Shown piece after piece: positions 11,236-22,351 of a DNA stretch of 64,000 nucleotides. Origin of the DNA: Dichetophora obliterata (lineage: Eukaryota > Arthropoda > Insecta > Diptera > Sciomyzidae); contig OY986439.1 in the NCBI GenBank assembly GCA_963920525.1, positions 49,107,482-49,171,481 on the forward strand, in the 5' to 3' direction. The stretch's first letter is position 1, and each line of letters begins with the position of its first letter. The notes below the pieces were generated by a model. The model saw nothing but the letters and a program-made list of their open reading frames with translations. It did no database searches and was not told where the DNA came from. Both the position numbers and the translations under genes were made by a program.

Positions 11236-12357
11236 CCCCTCCCACGAAGGCTTAATTCTACGGTGCTGCAAAGCTTGGAACCAATATTTAGCATCGTCCA
11301 AAGATGCACCGGAAGGGTTCCCCTAATTTCGTAGCACAGACCAATATTAAAAAGTTTAATTAGACTTTGACCATGACCGTGACACCTTTAGCGACTAAAA
11401 TTGTACATGATTAGGTTATTTAAAATAACCTAGGGTCAAATCGGTATAAAAACCGATAATGTAACCCATTTTTTGGAACGCAACTTCGCCCTCACGATCA
11501 AAAAAGGTAATCTTTGTCATGAAAACTAGGAAGCAATACCTACAACCAGACTATGTCGCTTATGTTATCAGGTTCTCCTATCATTTATGAACACAACTCA
11601 GATTGTTTAGGTTTCCCCGTCACCTGTTCTCAAATTCCAAAGGTAAAAGTATATTGATCCTGTAGTTGCTTAGCTTCCGAACATTTACTGTTTGAAATTA
11701 TCGAGAATTTATCTACCATCATTCTCTTAGTAATTTAAAGGAATCACCAACACGAGTTCAGCTCAGTGTAACTCACACCGACTTTCCTGGTCTCAATACA
11801 ACCCGAGCGTATGTACCCCGAAGGACCAGCCCACGACAGTACGACATACGCGGGCTCAAGATTCCACTAGACAAGGCTCTTCAACATCTCGTCTACAGAC
11901 CAAGAGTTCTTAGAACAATTATGTTTGATTGTGACTCATTCAGTCACTAGAATTGTAAATGACTGGGTTAATATAACCATTGGATTCCCGATAATTTAAT
12001 ATTAAAAGAACCACAATCGTAATTACGCAACTTCGTTAGCTTAATTAAGGCTTCATTAAAAGCCTCTTTCGGAAAACTGGTAAGCGTGTGCCGTAGTATA
12101 CCAATTGGCTTATACTAGGGTCAAGGATTCCTGTGCCTCTTACATAGAACCCTAATTTTAAAACAAAGGTCTGCAGACAAACGATAGATCAGGTCTCCTC
12201 GTCTTGATGGATGGATGACTGCCCCCGCTCTTCAAGTTATATTGGATTGATCGTCCATCGAAAGCATTTTAAAATAAACTATGTTATGATAACTTAATAC
12301 CAAAACCATGCCTTCTCTAATATTTGGCACCAACAACCAAAGTTCAAGGTAAACCTT
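11236..12357. other. Unassigned stretch, somewhat GC-richer than its surroundings
   Basis: No coding region was recognised on either strand. Two similar passages recur in direct orientation: 11387-11460 (ACTAAAATTGTACATGATTAGGTTA, then CCGATAAT) and 11945-11995 (ACTAGAATTGTAAATGACTGGGTTA, then CCGATAAT). This suggests a duplicated segment or the untranslated part of a retroelement. The stretch 11760-11910 has higher GC and could be a leader of the retrotransposon whose C-terminus follows at 12358, but nothing proves it. Confidence 0.3.
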
Positions 12358-12828
12358 TTGTTTTACGGAAATCAGATGAAAATTCAAGAGCCGTGCCTCA
12401 AGAATGAACTCATTTTGAGATCAATTCATGAGCCGTTCCCCATAAATTGTACACCCAATATCCAACCATCACCCTTTATCCTGGCTTTGGACAGGCAGAT
12501 TCCCCGAAGGTCCTCTGTTGGGGACTGTAGAAATTATCTTGGTGTGCCGGAACACACTTCCAAAAAGTTAGCGAATCTAACTTCCATTCTGATGGCCGTT
12601 ATAACTGGGCGTTGTCTTATAGGCAGGCAAGCATTAAGAATGGGCGTTCATGCGAATGACTTCTGTTGGAGTTGCAGGGATGATAAAGAGGAAGAGACGG
12701 TATCGCATCTCCTCTGTTTAAGCGCTGCTCTATCCCGCAGAAGATATAAGCATTTAGGTAGGTTATCTTTTGATGATCTCAGGAATCTTGACTGGAGGCA
12801 GACGTTAAGAGTCTACAACTATTTATAA
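12358..12828 (+). pseudogene. C-terminus of a LOA/R1-type non-LTR retrotransposon ORF2
   Basis: An open frame of 156 codons. Its last hundred residues resemble the post-RNase H tail of LOA/R1/I-type LINEs. The block LMAVITGRCLIGRQALRMGV (about 79-97) is followed by a zinc-knuckle-like C103-x2-C106-x10-H117-x2-C120 in an acidic context (KEEETVSHLLC), then ALSRRRYKHLG and a stop. The family usually has a further cysteine in HLLCECPAL; here it reads HLLCLSAAL, so the knuckle is damaged. The first 45 or so residues do not resemble RNase H, so the copy is 5' truncated or rearranged. A 3' tail of CCTAACCTAA repeats follows at about 12910-12970. Confidence 0.75.
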
Positions 12829-12975
12829 TTAATAATGGATGGTTCCATAAAAGTGCCTTACAGAGTAGCAGGGGAGGAGTAGATTCCTGTGGTTTCACAA
12901 CGGATCAATCGTCTTTGACATGCTGCCCCACCTAACCTAATAAATAACCTAACCTAATAAATAAATAAACTGGCC
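12829..12975 (+). repeat. Retrotransposon 3' UTR with CCTAACCTAATAAATAA tail
   Basis: This follows directly on the stop of the ORF2 relic. It ends in a short simple repeat of CCTAACCTAA and TAAATAAA words, a common type of LINE 3' end in flies. A second short CCTAACCTAACCTA run at 13298-13312 may mark another 3' end or a slipped copy. Confidence 0.6.
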
Positions 12976-13039
12976 ATTTCAGCCCTTGGAAGGACTTTGA
13001 CCTAGCTTCTATTGATCAATTGCGTTGTGCGTGTTATTA

Positions 13040-13295
13040 AATGTTTGATCACAAATGACCGAGAACTGGACCTACGTGCTTTATGCCGACTCCGAACGGC
13101 TTATGTTCTCAAGAAGCTTTACATGGCAATTTTTACTCTCTGAGGTTGGCCATTGTCTGCAGAGAGGTGACGACCGAACAGAAAAATTATTTCAATAAAA
13201 ACTTTCTGTCTGCGCTGGAATTGAACCCGGGCTACCGCGGTTCTTTAGCTTAGGGGCCACGCACTCTACCCACTAGGCTATGGTCGCCACGGTCG
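13040..13295 (-). repeat. tRNA-headed SINE, minus strand
   Basis: On the minus strand the head at 13292-13205 has an A-box-like TAGCCTAGTGG and a B-box-like GGTTCAATTCC, followed by a CAGACAGAAAG end. The body toward 13040 includes the block around 13087-13165 (plus strand TGCCGACTCCGAACGGC, then CATGGCAATTTTTACTCTCT and GGTTGGCCATTGTCTGC). I recognise this block as a highly repeated element in tephritid fruit-fly sequences; that is from memory and was not searched. It has no coding capacity. Confidence 0.7.
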
Positions 13296-13312
13296 CCTAA
13301 CCTAACCTAGCG

Positions 13313-14770
13313 ATTTAAAAGAAAATCACATGTTTTTGAAAGCAGCCGATTCAAAATAAAACCGATATTATTGCAAACGCATAAGAAGCTACAGCGCTCC
13401 ACTACGATGCTTAAAAAAAAAAAATTAGGTATCGCTTGTTAACGTCATTAATATTTTTTGATCTGTCAAAACAAGAAAGAATTTAAAAAAAAATTAAATA
13501 CGTTGCAAAGACAACACTAAGGGCCAATTTTTCAGTGCGAGTTTTAACTCTAGTCAAATTAAACTTTCCTAAAAGTAAAAAAATTCCTAAAGAAAAAAAT
13601 TCACAAAATTCAAGATATAATTTTAACGTTGGTGAGCATGTATTTTTGACCATCACGGCTGAACCACTGATACTATCCACCTTATATTCACAACATGTGT
13701 TCGTGTGGTTCTCCGAAATTTTTTTGAATTTTTTTGTTTAATAACTTTTTATGCCGGATCCTAAAATCGCCCAGACAACATACATTTTTTACCTCCATAC
13801 AAATCGACCCGAAAGAAGGAAACTTAAAAACGCAATATTTATATATCGATGATATCGATGATATATAAATAATCATCCAGCTGAAATAAGCGCATTTAAG
13901 TAGGCCCCTATTACATCGTGCGACACAGAAAGGATTCGGTGATTCTTTACTTTGGTTAGTTTAAGAAAGCATGTAATAATTAAGTGTAATAATTTTGATA
14001 AACCTAAAAAAAAAAAAAATCTATAACTTCATTTTGTGAAGGCAAACAAAAAATGTAACGTCCATTTTTTTACATTGTTCTTCCATATTTCATACCTTTT
14101 TTCGTTCATACTCCGTAAAGGTTTTTCGTCCATATAAAAATAAGCCCTGATTTTAAGCCAAAAAATATTGTTAGACAAGTGCACACTCAATATATTTAAT
14201 AAATAAAACAAAACTCTTTTCTCAGTGTATTTTGTAAAGCTATTTTTAATATATAAAAACACAAACCTATACAATATGGAATTAAAATAAAAAAAATATG
14301 AAAAAGTTAATTAAGATAATCATATTTTTATTTAAACGAGTTTGCTTACGCTGACTACAGCTGTGTGCTGCAAGTTGAGTCGACTTGAAACGTTTCGAAT
14401 ATTACTCAAATTGCTGGTACGCAATAAAGTCAAAGATATGTAGGCACATATTTAAGCGTTTCAGCATGCAGCGAGCGCGCACAGTTGAAAGCCATGAATT
14501 TTAATAAATATTTATTTATTAAACTGTGAAGGAAAAAGAAAATTACGCTAGCGAGATTTTCAACGTTTATTTATGTTACAGCAAGAGTTTAAGTGTGGGT
14601 TGCCAAAGCAACATAATTAAAACAGAATATTTGCATATCTCAAAGATACAAATATTCTTTAATGTGGGCCGTCATGTGGATAGAAACTTGTAAGCAAAAA
14701 AAAAAAATAATGAAAATAATACAAAATAAAAGTATGTCACATGCTTTTCATACAGTCTGCACTCTGACGT
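13313..14770. other. Gene-free AT-rich stretch
   Basis: The ORFs are short and AT-driven. CCTCCATACAAATCGACCCG at about 13792-13811 resembles the right end of the palindromic MITE at 6990-7294 and may be a fragment of the same family. TTTTCTCAGTGTA near 14217-14229 looks like an orphan end of a TACACTGAGAAAA-type inverted-repeat element. ATATCGATGATATCGATGATAT near 13843-13864 is a short palindromic simple repeat. Confidence 0.35.
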
Positions 14771-15109
14771 CAAGCGCGTCGGAAGCTAATTTCATCTGGG
14801 GGGGCAGTACAAATGGGGGTGCAGTACAAATGGTGGTGCAAAAAAAAGTTCACCAAAATTTCTTCAAAGAAACATGAATGTGAATAAACAAATTTTTTAT
14901 TTTAGTTTAAAATAAAAAAATATAAAAATATATAAAAAATATTAAAATTTCACTATTTTTAAAAGTTCTTCCAATTTCAATATTAGAGATCATTCTTTAA
15001 AGGATCTTTCATAGGGTAATATGAAAATATAAGAAATAATGGTTGCTTTTATAAAGCAAGACTAGGTATATCTTTACATGGTTTAAATGCAATAAGGTAC
15101 AAGAAGTTA

Positions 15110-16000
15110 TATCAATTTAAATTATTCCAAAATGTTTCTTTCTGTCCTTGCGAGAAATAAACTCTTTCACCACCTCCATCGAATTCAATTCTTCGGTTTT
15201 ATCTTTGTGAATGTGTATAAGTGCCGCATGCGTGAGTCGTTTCTGTGTCATAGTTGCTCGAAGATACGTTTTAAGTCGTCTTAGTGCACTAAAAGAACGC
15301 TCAGATGAAGCTGCTGATGCAGGCACAGTCAAAAGCATAGCAATATGTTTTTCAACTTCATTTAATAGTTTTTTGACAGTATCCGAATTTTTCGTAAATT
15401 GGGATACAATGCCACTACAATTTCAAGGTGTTTGGCCAGGCAATTGCTTCAGCAATTTTATCTGCAAAAAAGTCATCTGCATAAAGATCTAGTTTTGTTT
15501 TTAGATTTTGTTCAGAAGGAACTTTTCCGTTGAAGGCTTCGATTACAATATTTTCCAACGATTCCAGAGTGTCAAGATCTGTTTAAATGTACAATAAGAT
15601 TTAAGAAGTGCCAGTTTACACTAGCTTCACTCAACCGACTCACCGAATGTTAAACCAAAGTGAGTCGGTTGAGTGAAGCTGGTGTAAACTTGCAAAAATA
15701 AAAAAAAAGTAAAATATCAACCTGTTTGATCGAATCTAGCCGTTATCTCATTTGAGAGAAGATCTAAAATTTCGAAATAATCTTTTCGTAGCCGATCATA
15801 TAATGGCAACTGTACTGAAGGAACCGGATTTGTTGTTTCTTCAAAGCGTCGAGGTGGATTTTCATCAGCTAATTCACAGTAGGGGCTTTCGCATGGTCCA
15901 AAACATTGGACCAACATGGCAGATTGTACAACATGTAGTACCATGCGTAAGCTAAAACGATAGTCGAAATTTTTGGTTTTTTTCTGCCAATTGCACAATA
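15110..16000 (-). pseudogene. hAT transposase remnant (zinc finger MYM-type 1-like)
   Basis: At 15717-15998 the minus strand reads a central segment ending KDYFEILDLLSNEITARFDQ, which matches the region before the last catalytic part of ZMYM1-like hAT transposases. At 15117-15338 it reads the hAT C-terminal dimerisation motif: ASAASSERSFSALRRLKTYL, then LIHIHKD. The two pieces are in separate frames with about 375 bases between, including the 15614-15689 hairpin, so the gene is broken. The N-terminus and first catalytic acid are absent. The plus-strand ORFs here are shadows. Confidence 0.8.
15614..15689. repeat. 76-bp hairpin insertion in the hAT relic
   Basis: Arms of 30 bases (15614-15643 and 15660-15689) are reverse complements with a single mismatch, around a 16-base loop. 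The arm contains CTTCACTCAACCGACTCAC. The flanks AGTGCCA and TTGCAAA extend the inverted repeat imperfectly. It is most likely a tiny MITE or solo fold-back; an RNA made from it would form a near-perfect hairpin. Confidence 0.75.
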
Positions 16001-16534
16001 TTGTACAACTATGTAAAATTACTGCTCAATTGTTAGGGCATCTAAAAGTTGCTTAGCTATTAGCCGAATGTGTTCTGCTTGAGAGCTTGCAATTAATGAT
16101 GTTGCTTTACAAGTTGGATCGTTTGAACGCTCAATCAAATAGTCCCATTAGTTTTCCATTTAACTTATCGTACAACATGTCGTCCAATATGGAAAGCCCC
16201 TAAGAACATGTCAAATTTTTTCTTACCAGAGTTGCAAAATTAACAAGCATTAAGCTACATACTTAAGGGTGCTTTTAAACTGAAGTGGTGGGTTTGCAGT
16301 AGAAACTCTACATATTGTTCTATCTTTTTGCAAACACAGAGAAAGAAAATGGTTATCCGCAAGAATGCTTATGAAGAAGAGAGAAAGAAGAGGAAAATAT
16401 ATAATACAAAAATATTATCGTTGTAAAAAAAACTGATATTTTAAATAACGTTTGAAGTTTTCCTTTTAAATTGTTTATCTAGCTAAAAAAGTGGGGGGCA
16501 ACTGCCCCCCTTTCCCCCGCTTCCGACGCCAATG

Positions 16535-18180
16535 TCTGACGTCATTAAAAAAAATTCATAATGAATTTGATGCTACACACTTCCGAAGCAGCAAAGAATT
16601 TCAAGTAAGTGCGACATCATCAAAATAGTTTGTTATTGTTATTGTTGCAGCTGTTTGGCCCTTTCTAGCACTTCCACTTATTGTATTTGTTGCTGTTCTA
16701 GTTAATTCTATTAAATGCCAAAAAATCTATTTAAAAATCTGCTCAAAGTTATTGTTCAGCATTAATCAAGTAGGCGCGAAAAGACATGCTCTGTATTTAT
16801 TTGAACGCAAATAAAGTGGGCTTTTTTTCTTATTACTCATTTGAAGTCTGGAAAGCTTGACATTGAATTAAATGTTACTCATACGTCACGATATCAGATA
16901 CAGTAGAAAATGCTGAATGTAGCAATTGTGTTGCAGAAAATACTGCAAAATCGCACGTAGTCATGCTAATAAATAATATTCCATGTGCACCATATGATTT
17001 TCTTCAAATTTTTTTTGTACTATTCTGTTAACTAGTATGGAAAAATTCTAAGAATTAAACAAGAAATTATTATTTAAATAAAAAAAAAATATTTTTTTTT
17101 GCAAAATTCTCTCGAATAATAAACTATTAAAACTTCTATGATATTAGAGAATGTGCTATGGATTTCACTAAACGTAAAAACTTAAACTTTTTAGTTTCGT
17201 GTTTAATTAAAACTGTTCGAAATATTTTGTGATTTTTTTTAAATTATTTAAATCAACGTTAATTAATTATTCAAAATTATTCAAAAAAATTAAAAAATTA
17301 TTTAAATCGTTCAAATCAAAAGATTTTTCTCACAGGAGTACGTAAAAAGGAGTAAAAAAAATATATTATATATGAAAGGCTCATTGAAATAACGTGAGAA
17401 GCCACATAATCGTGAATTACTTAATGAATCTACCATCAGCTACTGTAAAGATTTTGGCTATTCTCTAATAAATTTCGGATTCATTTGCAGAAGTTAACTT
17501 GAACAATTCTATTTCTTCATACAAAAATTAATTCTTAAAAACTTTGCAAATGATTATTTATAAATACTTTTTTATGGCATATCGTGTTCTTGTAATAAGC
17601 CCTTCAAATATAAAAAATCCTTGAATTCACAAAAACATTTTTAAAATTTAAATAGTAATTTAATTATGATTCGTTGACGTTTGTTGGCCGTGAGTCGTGT
17701 ATATTTTAAAATCGCAAAGAAATTTGTAGAAATCACTATGTATTTGAAGATGTGTCAATAGACATTCTTTGAAAACTGTAAACGACACCAGTTTCCATTA
17801 TTTAAATATTTTGCTTTGTTCAGGTGTGCTTTACAATAGCTTTAGTATTTCGTAGAACACCATGATTCAACCCATTAAGGTTTTTTGTCAGTAGTTTTAT
17901 TTTGCATAAAAATTTTTAAAATTATAAAAATATAATTATTTTCTTCGAAATAGATGTATTTAACCACAGTCCTACATTAGTTAGGCCCATAATTAATGTA
18001 AAAAACTAAGTTTTTGTTGAATTTTTAAATATTTAAAAAACTGTTTAATTTTGCGATCCAAGGTTACATAACTTTTATTTTTTGCTAAGTGTGAACCAAA
18101 ATCATGATCCTTGTAGTATCTCCGTTATAATATTTTTTAAAAATTACATGAATTGAATTGCGAGCTTCAGATCAAGTAAG
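16535..18180. other. Gene-free AT-rich stretch
   Basis: Apart from the right copy of the hAT target duplication at the start, I see no ORF, repeat or motif that can be named. It contains long A/T runs, for example around 17040-17340 and 17880-18040. Confidence 0.4.
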
Positions 18181-18310
18181 TTTTCAAGAAGGCAACAACA
18201 ACAACAACAACTCTGTATAGAGTCAATCACTTAGCTGACAAGAAAATGTAGCAATTTCCGAAACAGACTGTCTAGTCAGCTATTGATTGACTGACTCTAT
18301 ACTGAAGTTT
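18170..18310 (+). repeat. Dispersed repeat with (CAA)n and a fold-back end
   Basis: It begins with GCTTCAGATCAAGTAAGTTT and AGAAGGCAACAACAACAACA. A stretch at 18216-18301 follows, in which TATAGAGTCAATCACTTAGC faces a diverged inverted GCTATTGATTGACTGACTCTATA, around a core containing TTTCCGAAACAGACT. A close copy lies in the opposite orientation at 39553-39690. The (CAA)n-flanking part also occurs at 28240-28300 and 28530-28580. It is a dispersed non-coding family of unknown class. Confidence 0.65.
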
Positions 18311-18750
18311 ATGAAGTTTTTCTCAACGTAGGAGAACGGTTAGAATTCAAAGTATTTTTAGAATTCATCATGTGCTTTCTTGCATACTGCATTAGAGGTA
18401 TATTAACTTTGTCACTTCATTTGTAAAGCCTTTAAGGAGGCGTGGCAGATACAGAACTACCTATATATTTGATAAGCAAAGCTTTTGAGTCGATTTTATC
18501 AAATCCTTCTGTGACCACGATTACAGGCGTATTTTGGAAGCTATCGTATTGAAATTTGAAATAAAAGGTCAAATTTATAAACAAATAAAATTGGATGAAA
18601 ACCAAGCCTACTACCACTCACATAAAGTGCATTTTTTAAAACGGTAAAAATTTTAAAAATATAAAAAATTTTAAACACTTGAAATTATGCAAATTAGTTA
18701 ACATAATTAATATGCATAGCAAGTATAAAATACACCAAAATCAAATGAAA
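18310..18750. other. Gene-free AT-rich stretch
   Basis: A 61-codon minus-strand ORF at 18432-18617 shows no recognisable motif. Nothing else stands out. Confidence 0.35.
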
Positions 18751-18753
18751 TAT

Positions 18754-20055
18754 AGGGTGTTTTTTATAGAGTGATATAAGTTTAAATCATAATAAAACAT
18801 AGTTATATATTTTGAATATCAATAAAACGGGCTTTATTAGATAGAAAATTTTATGACATTAATGTTTTAATATAATTTCGGCCATGAAGCCACCACGGCT
18901 GGCGCGTACAAGGCGCCATCTGGAACACCAATTTTCACAAACTTTTCGCAACATTTACGGCCGTATCTCGCCGATAACTCTTCGAATGTTGATTTCCAGG
19001 TATTCAATTGTTTGTGGTTTATCGACGTAGACAAGTGATTTTACATTACCCCAAAGAAAATAATCCAATGGGGTTAAGTCACACGATCTTGGGGGCCAAT
19101 TAATTGGGCCATTTCGTGAAAATATTTTTTCGTCAAAAGTTGCCTTGAGTAAATCAATTGTAGCGCCCACTGTGTGGCATGTGGCTCCGTCCTGTTGGAA
19201 CCACATATCACAAAGATTAATGCCAGCTCATTGAGGTACGAAAAAACTTCGAATCATGTTCCTATGCCGTTCACCATTGACAGTAACATTCTGACCATCA
19301 TCTTTTTTGAAGACATATGGACCAATGACTCCGCCAGCCCATAAGGCGCACCAAACAGTAATTTTCTGTGGATGTAATGGTGTTTCGACAAAAGCTTGTG
19401 GATTCTCCTCACTCCAAATACGACAACTCTGTTTATTTACGTACCCATTTAACCAAAAATGGGCTTCATCTGAAAATAAAATTGTCCATGGAAATTCAAA
19501 ATCAATATCAATTTGTGCTTCAGCCCATTCGCCGAATTGGCGGCGCATACGATGGTCGTTTGGCTTTCATTTCTGCACAAGTTGAGTCTTGAAAAGTTTA
19601 AAGCTTAGATCTTTTCATAAAATCTTCCATAAAGTGGAAGGAAACAACCCCAGTTGCTGAGAACGGCAACGAATTGATTGATTAGGATCATCTTTAATGC
19701 TTTACTGCACAGCGGCTACAAATTCGTCAGTGCGCACTGTTCGGCGTCTCACGGGATGCACATTATCAGTAACAGTAAATGTGGCCCAAAAACGATCTAT
19801 TCTTTGTCAAATTAGCAGCTCTGAAGGACGATTATGTACGCCATAAAATGGACGAAGTGCACGATAAGTTTGATGAACAGAACCATTATTTTGATTAAAA
19901 ATTTCCACAACTTGCACGCGTTGCTCTGGTGTAAGTCGATCTACAATAAAATGTCAAAGTAAACTTAACAAAAAACAACTATTAACTGTTAAATGGGTGG
20001 TCAAATAAAGCAGTGTTGCCAACTCAAAGTTGTATCACTCCGTAAAAAACACCCT
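18754..20055. mobile_element. mariner element, DD41D (rosa-like), degenerate
   Basis: The ends AGGGTGTTTTTTATAGAGTG (18754) and CACTCCGTAAAAAACACCCT (to 20055) form imperfect terminal inverted repeats of about 28 bases. The total of about 1.3 kb is the usual mariner size. Flanking TA is present on the right and blurred on the left. The interior holds a minus-strand transposase relic at about 18870-19945. The DD41D spacing places it with the rosa subfamily, known from Ceratitis. Confidence 0.85.
18870..19945 (-). pseudogene. mariner (DD41D) transposase relic
   Basis: Read on the minus strand, the order of the family is preserved. An N-terminal helix-turn-helix region (LTPEQRVQVVEIFNQNNGSV, from about 19940) is followed by a second HTH near 19650. 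Then come catalytic blocks FSDEAHFWLNGYVNKQSCRI (first D), MWFQQDGATCHT (second D) and CDLTPLDYFLWG (third D). Counting residues between the second and third acids gives 41. There are several in-frame stops and at least one frame change in the N-terminal third, and a stop after GEIRP before the usual C-terminal tail. All three acids remain, yet the protein cannot be made. Confidence 0.85.
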
Positions 20056-20784
20056 TAACAAGAGCACCTCTCATGCAATGTGCCCTTTTTAAAACGGGAA
20101 ATCTCCTTAAATACTTAAATAAAAATAATGTATGCACTTTAAATCTTGCAAATTAGTTTTAATATTAAATACGCACACTAAGTGTAAGCTTAAACCAAAT
20201 CGAATTAAGTTCATGTCTACTTCCCATATATTAAATAATATAAATTTCTTAAAAATTTTAAAATCTCACAAAAATTTGTATAATGACTTGAAATTTTCCA
20301 TCGGAGCTTTCATCACAAAAGCACGTTGTGAGTTGAAACTTGGAAAAAATTAAATATAAATCTAGGCGTGGTTCCCTCCCATTCTAAAAATCTGTTGAAA
20401 TACCACAAAATAGTTTCGTTATGTTTGTTGTATTTACACAGTGATATGAATCGGTTCGCTTACGTTCTCAGATTAGTGTAAAAAGCGGGAAAAAATTACA
20501 GTTTCCCAGCAAAATATTTTTATAATTTTGTAAGGCTTTTACTTAATATTCGCTTATTTAATGCATGACATAATACGTAAAGCCCAAAAAGTTATTACTT
20601 TTTGTTTAAAGTAATGCAGACTGTAATGCCTCATAATAACATTTGTTTATTTTTGTTTTAATTGTTCTTTGTAAGAATCAAGTAATGCCAAGAGTAAAGT
20701 ATTTGCTTCTTTAATAAGTTATCTGTACCAATTATAAAATGACTTGCGCATAAAATATTATTTATCCACCTCCGGTTCGCATAT
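20056..20784. other. Gene-free AT-rich stretch
   Basis: No motif or repeat was recognised. A 73-codon plus-strand ORF at 20132-20353 is AT-driven, with Lys/Asn/Ile-rich composition and no domain. Confidence 0.35.
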
Positions 20785-21554
20785 GGGTATTTCCACAGGA
20801 AAGTCTACCGTGACCAAAAAATTAAAACTTATTAAAAACTTATTATTTTATGATATTATCTAAGAAAAACATTTTAATTTTATTAATTTTAGCAATTTGT
20901 ACATAAAATTATTAACCATGATGATCACATCGTCTGCACTGTTTCACAAATGTAGTTTTTCTTTTTCGTAAGTGTTTAGTAAATGTTTCGTAAACATTTT
21001 TGTTTTAGTAAAAATGGAAGGCATTGGCTTAAGATAATGAAAAAATGGTTGATGCAATTAAAGGAAAATATATTGAATTTGTTTTTAATTACTAAATTAC
21101 ATAATTATTTAACTACCTAATTACTTAATTACCCTATTAAATTGCAATGGAAAAAACTGTCCCGTGCGACCTGTCCCGTGCGACCGAGCTTAATATTTAA
21201 TTCAAAAATAAGTGTTAAATATTATTGGGTAAAATAAAAGCAATTTAAAAGAAACAACAATGCACAACATCCATAAAATTAACTCTTTGAAATATTCCCT
21301 CAGACTTCGCTGAATTTGGCGCTTGAGTTGTTGTCCTCGAAAAAAACTTCCGTTTTTTGTCCCGTGCGACCCCCGTTGTTTTTAGCAATTATTTTGAAAT
21401 GGAAAAATTACCGATAATCAACCTTAGCACCACTTATAGAGCTTACTATGAGTTATAAGTTAAGACCATTATCAAAATATAAATCCGTGTTATTACTAAT
21501 TTTTTTTCACTTTAACTGCGTACGACTGTCCCGTGCGACACCATGGAAATGCCC
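20785..21554. mobile_element. Inverted-repeat element with GTCCCGTGCGAC modules
   Basis: GGGTATTTCCA (20785) faces TGGAAATGCCC (to 21554), an 11-bp terminal inverted repeat with one mismatch, flanked by ATAT on both sides. The dodecamer GTCCCGTGCGAC occurs four times, unchanged, at 21159, 21173, 21359 and 21528 in otherwise AT-rich sequence. The left arm (20790-21150) recurs inverted in the neighbouring element at about 22740-23031. No coding capacity; superfamily unknown. Confidence 0.7.
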
Positions 21555-21714
21555 ATATGCATAAGTGCTTCTCTGGTATAAGAAAATGCGATCGCCTACC
21601 GCCAATGACATGTCTATGTTAAAGTAATGCATTCTGTAAGCCAGAGGGTAAGTGATTATTGACGTTTTCTAGATCATTTTAGGCATGATTTGTAAGCGAA
21701 GTTTTGCTGGGTTG

Positions 21715-21905
21715 TTTTTAATTTGCCGCTTACATTGCGCTCTTTTCTGAGCGAGATATTTGGTGGCTTATTCATTACAAAAGTAAAAGTGATTTTTATA
21801 AAAAACATATGATTTTTAATTTAATTTTGTGTCGAATCAAAAGAGAGTATTTTCAAGAAGGTCAAATTACGACCACTGGGTAACTCCAGTAATAACACTG
21901 TTCAA
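21715..21905 (+). repeat. Dispersed repeat, copy 1
   Basis: Starting at TTTAATTTGCCGCTTAC, this shares ordered blocks with 36297-36490: a CTCTTTTCTGAG block, a GGTGGCT block, AAAGTAAAAGTGAT, AAAACATATG, and a later ACCACTGG. The order and orientation are the same but divergence is considerable. It is non-coding and of unknown class. Confidence 0.6.
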
Positions 21906-22351
21906 CACAAAAAAAAAAAAAATAACAAGGTTCCGCCAACGGATTTTGATAAGGGGAAAAAAAAAAATTTACGTGTATCGGCGTTTTGAAAGTTTACGTC
22001 TGAGTTTTATTTTAGAGGGGGTTTAATTTATCCCCCTTTTGAACATTCTCATAGTAAATCGGCAAACGAAACCATGTGACCCTTACGTTTTTGGTATAGA
22101 ATGTGTTCAGCACATTTATGTAAATTATTACGAGGAACATTTTCGTGGAACCTTTTAACCCTCTAACTCTTCAATGTATGGGTCTTTTTTGACCTGTTTT
22201 TGATAGAGGACAAATAAGACCTATAAAACAGGAATATAATGGGTTAAAATATTCCACAAAAATATTTGCCATACAAATCTTCTATTAGTCTCTGAATGCA
22301 CTCAAGCTCAAAAACCAACTTGAATGCCAAAAATAAGTGAAAGTTTAAAAT

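Larger units (their letters stand above)
14771..16534. mobile_element. hAT transposon relic (ZMYM1-like), 8-bp TSD
   Basis: The termini CAAGCGCGTCGGAAGC (14771) and the reverse complement of 16519-16534, CATTGGCGTCGGAAGC, match at 13 of 16 bases. The octamer TCTGACGT flanks both ends (14763-14770 and 16535-16542), the duplication expected of hAT. Subterminal G runs follow (GGGGGGGCAG left; CTGCCCCCCTTTCCCCC right). Inside are minus-strand hAT transposase remnants at about 15110-15340 and 15715-16000. At 1764 bp it is far shorter than an autonomous member, so it is internally deleted. A 76-bp hairpin sits inside at 15614-15689. Confidence 0.85.

Noticed and set aside
12908..12975. CCTAA repeats resembling TTAGG-type telomere repeats
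   Set aside because: Only a few imperfect units next to a LINE 3' end. Flies lack TTAGG telomeres, and this is a retrotransposon tail.
1704..14229. TACACTGAGAAAA near 1704 and TTTTCTCAGTGTA near 14217 as ends of one 12.5-kb element
   Set aside because: The interval contains several unrelated complete insertions and no shared subterminal sequence, so they are more likely two orphan ends.
22155..22250. Possible second piggyBac-like MITE (TTAACCCTC...GGGTTAA)
   Set aside because: Only three terminal bases match as an inverted repeat (CCC), and the remaining ends differ.
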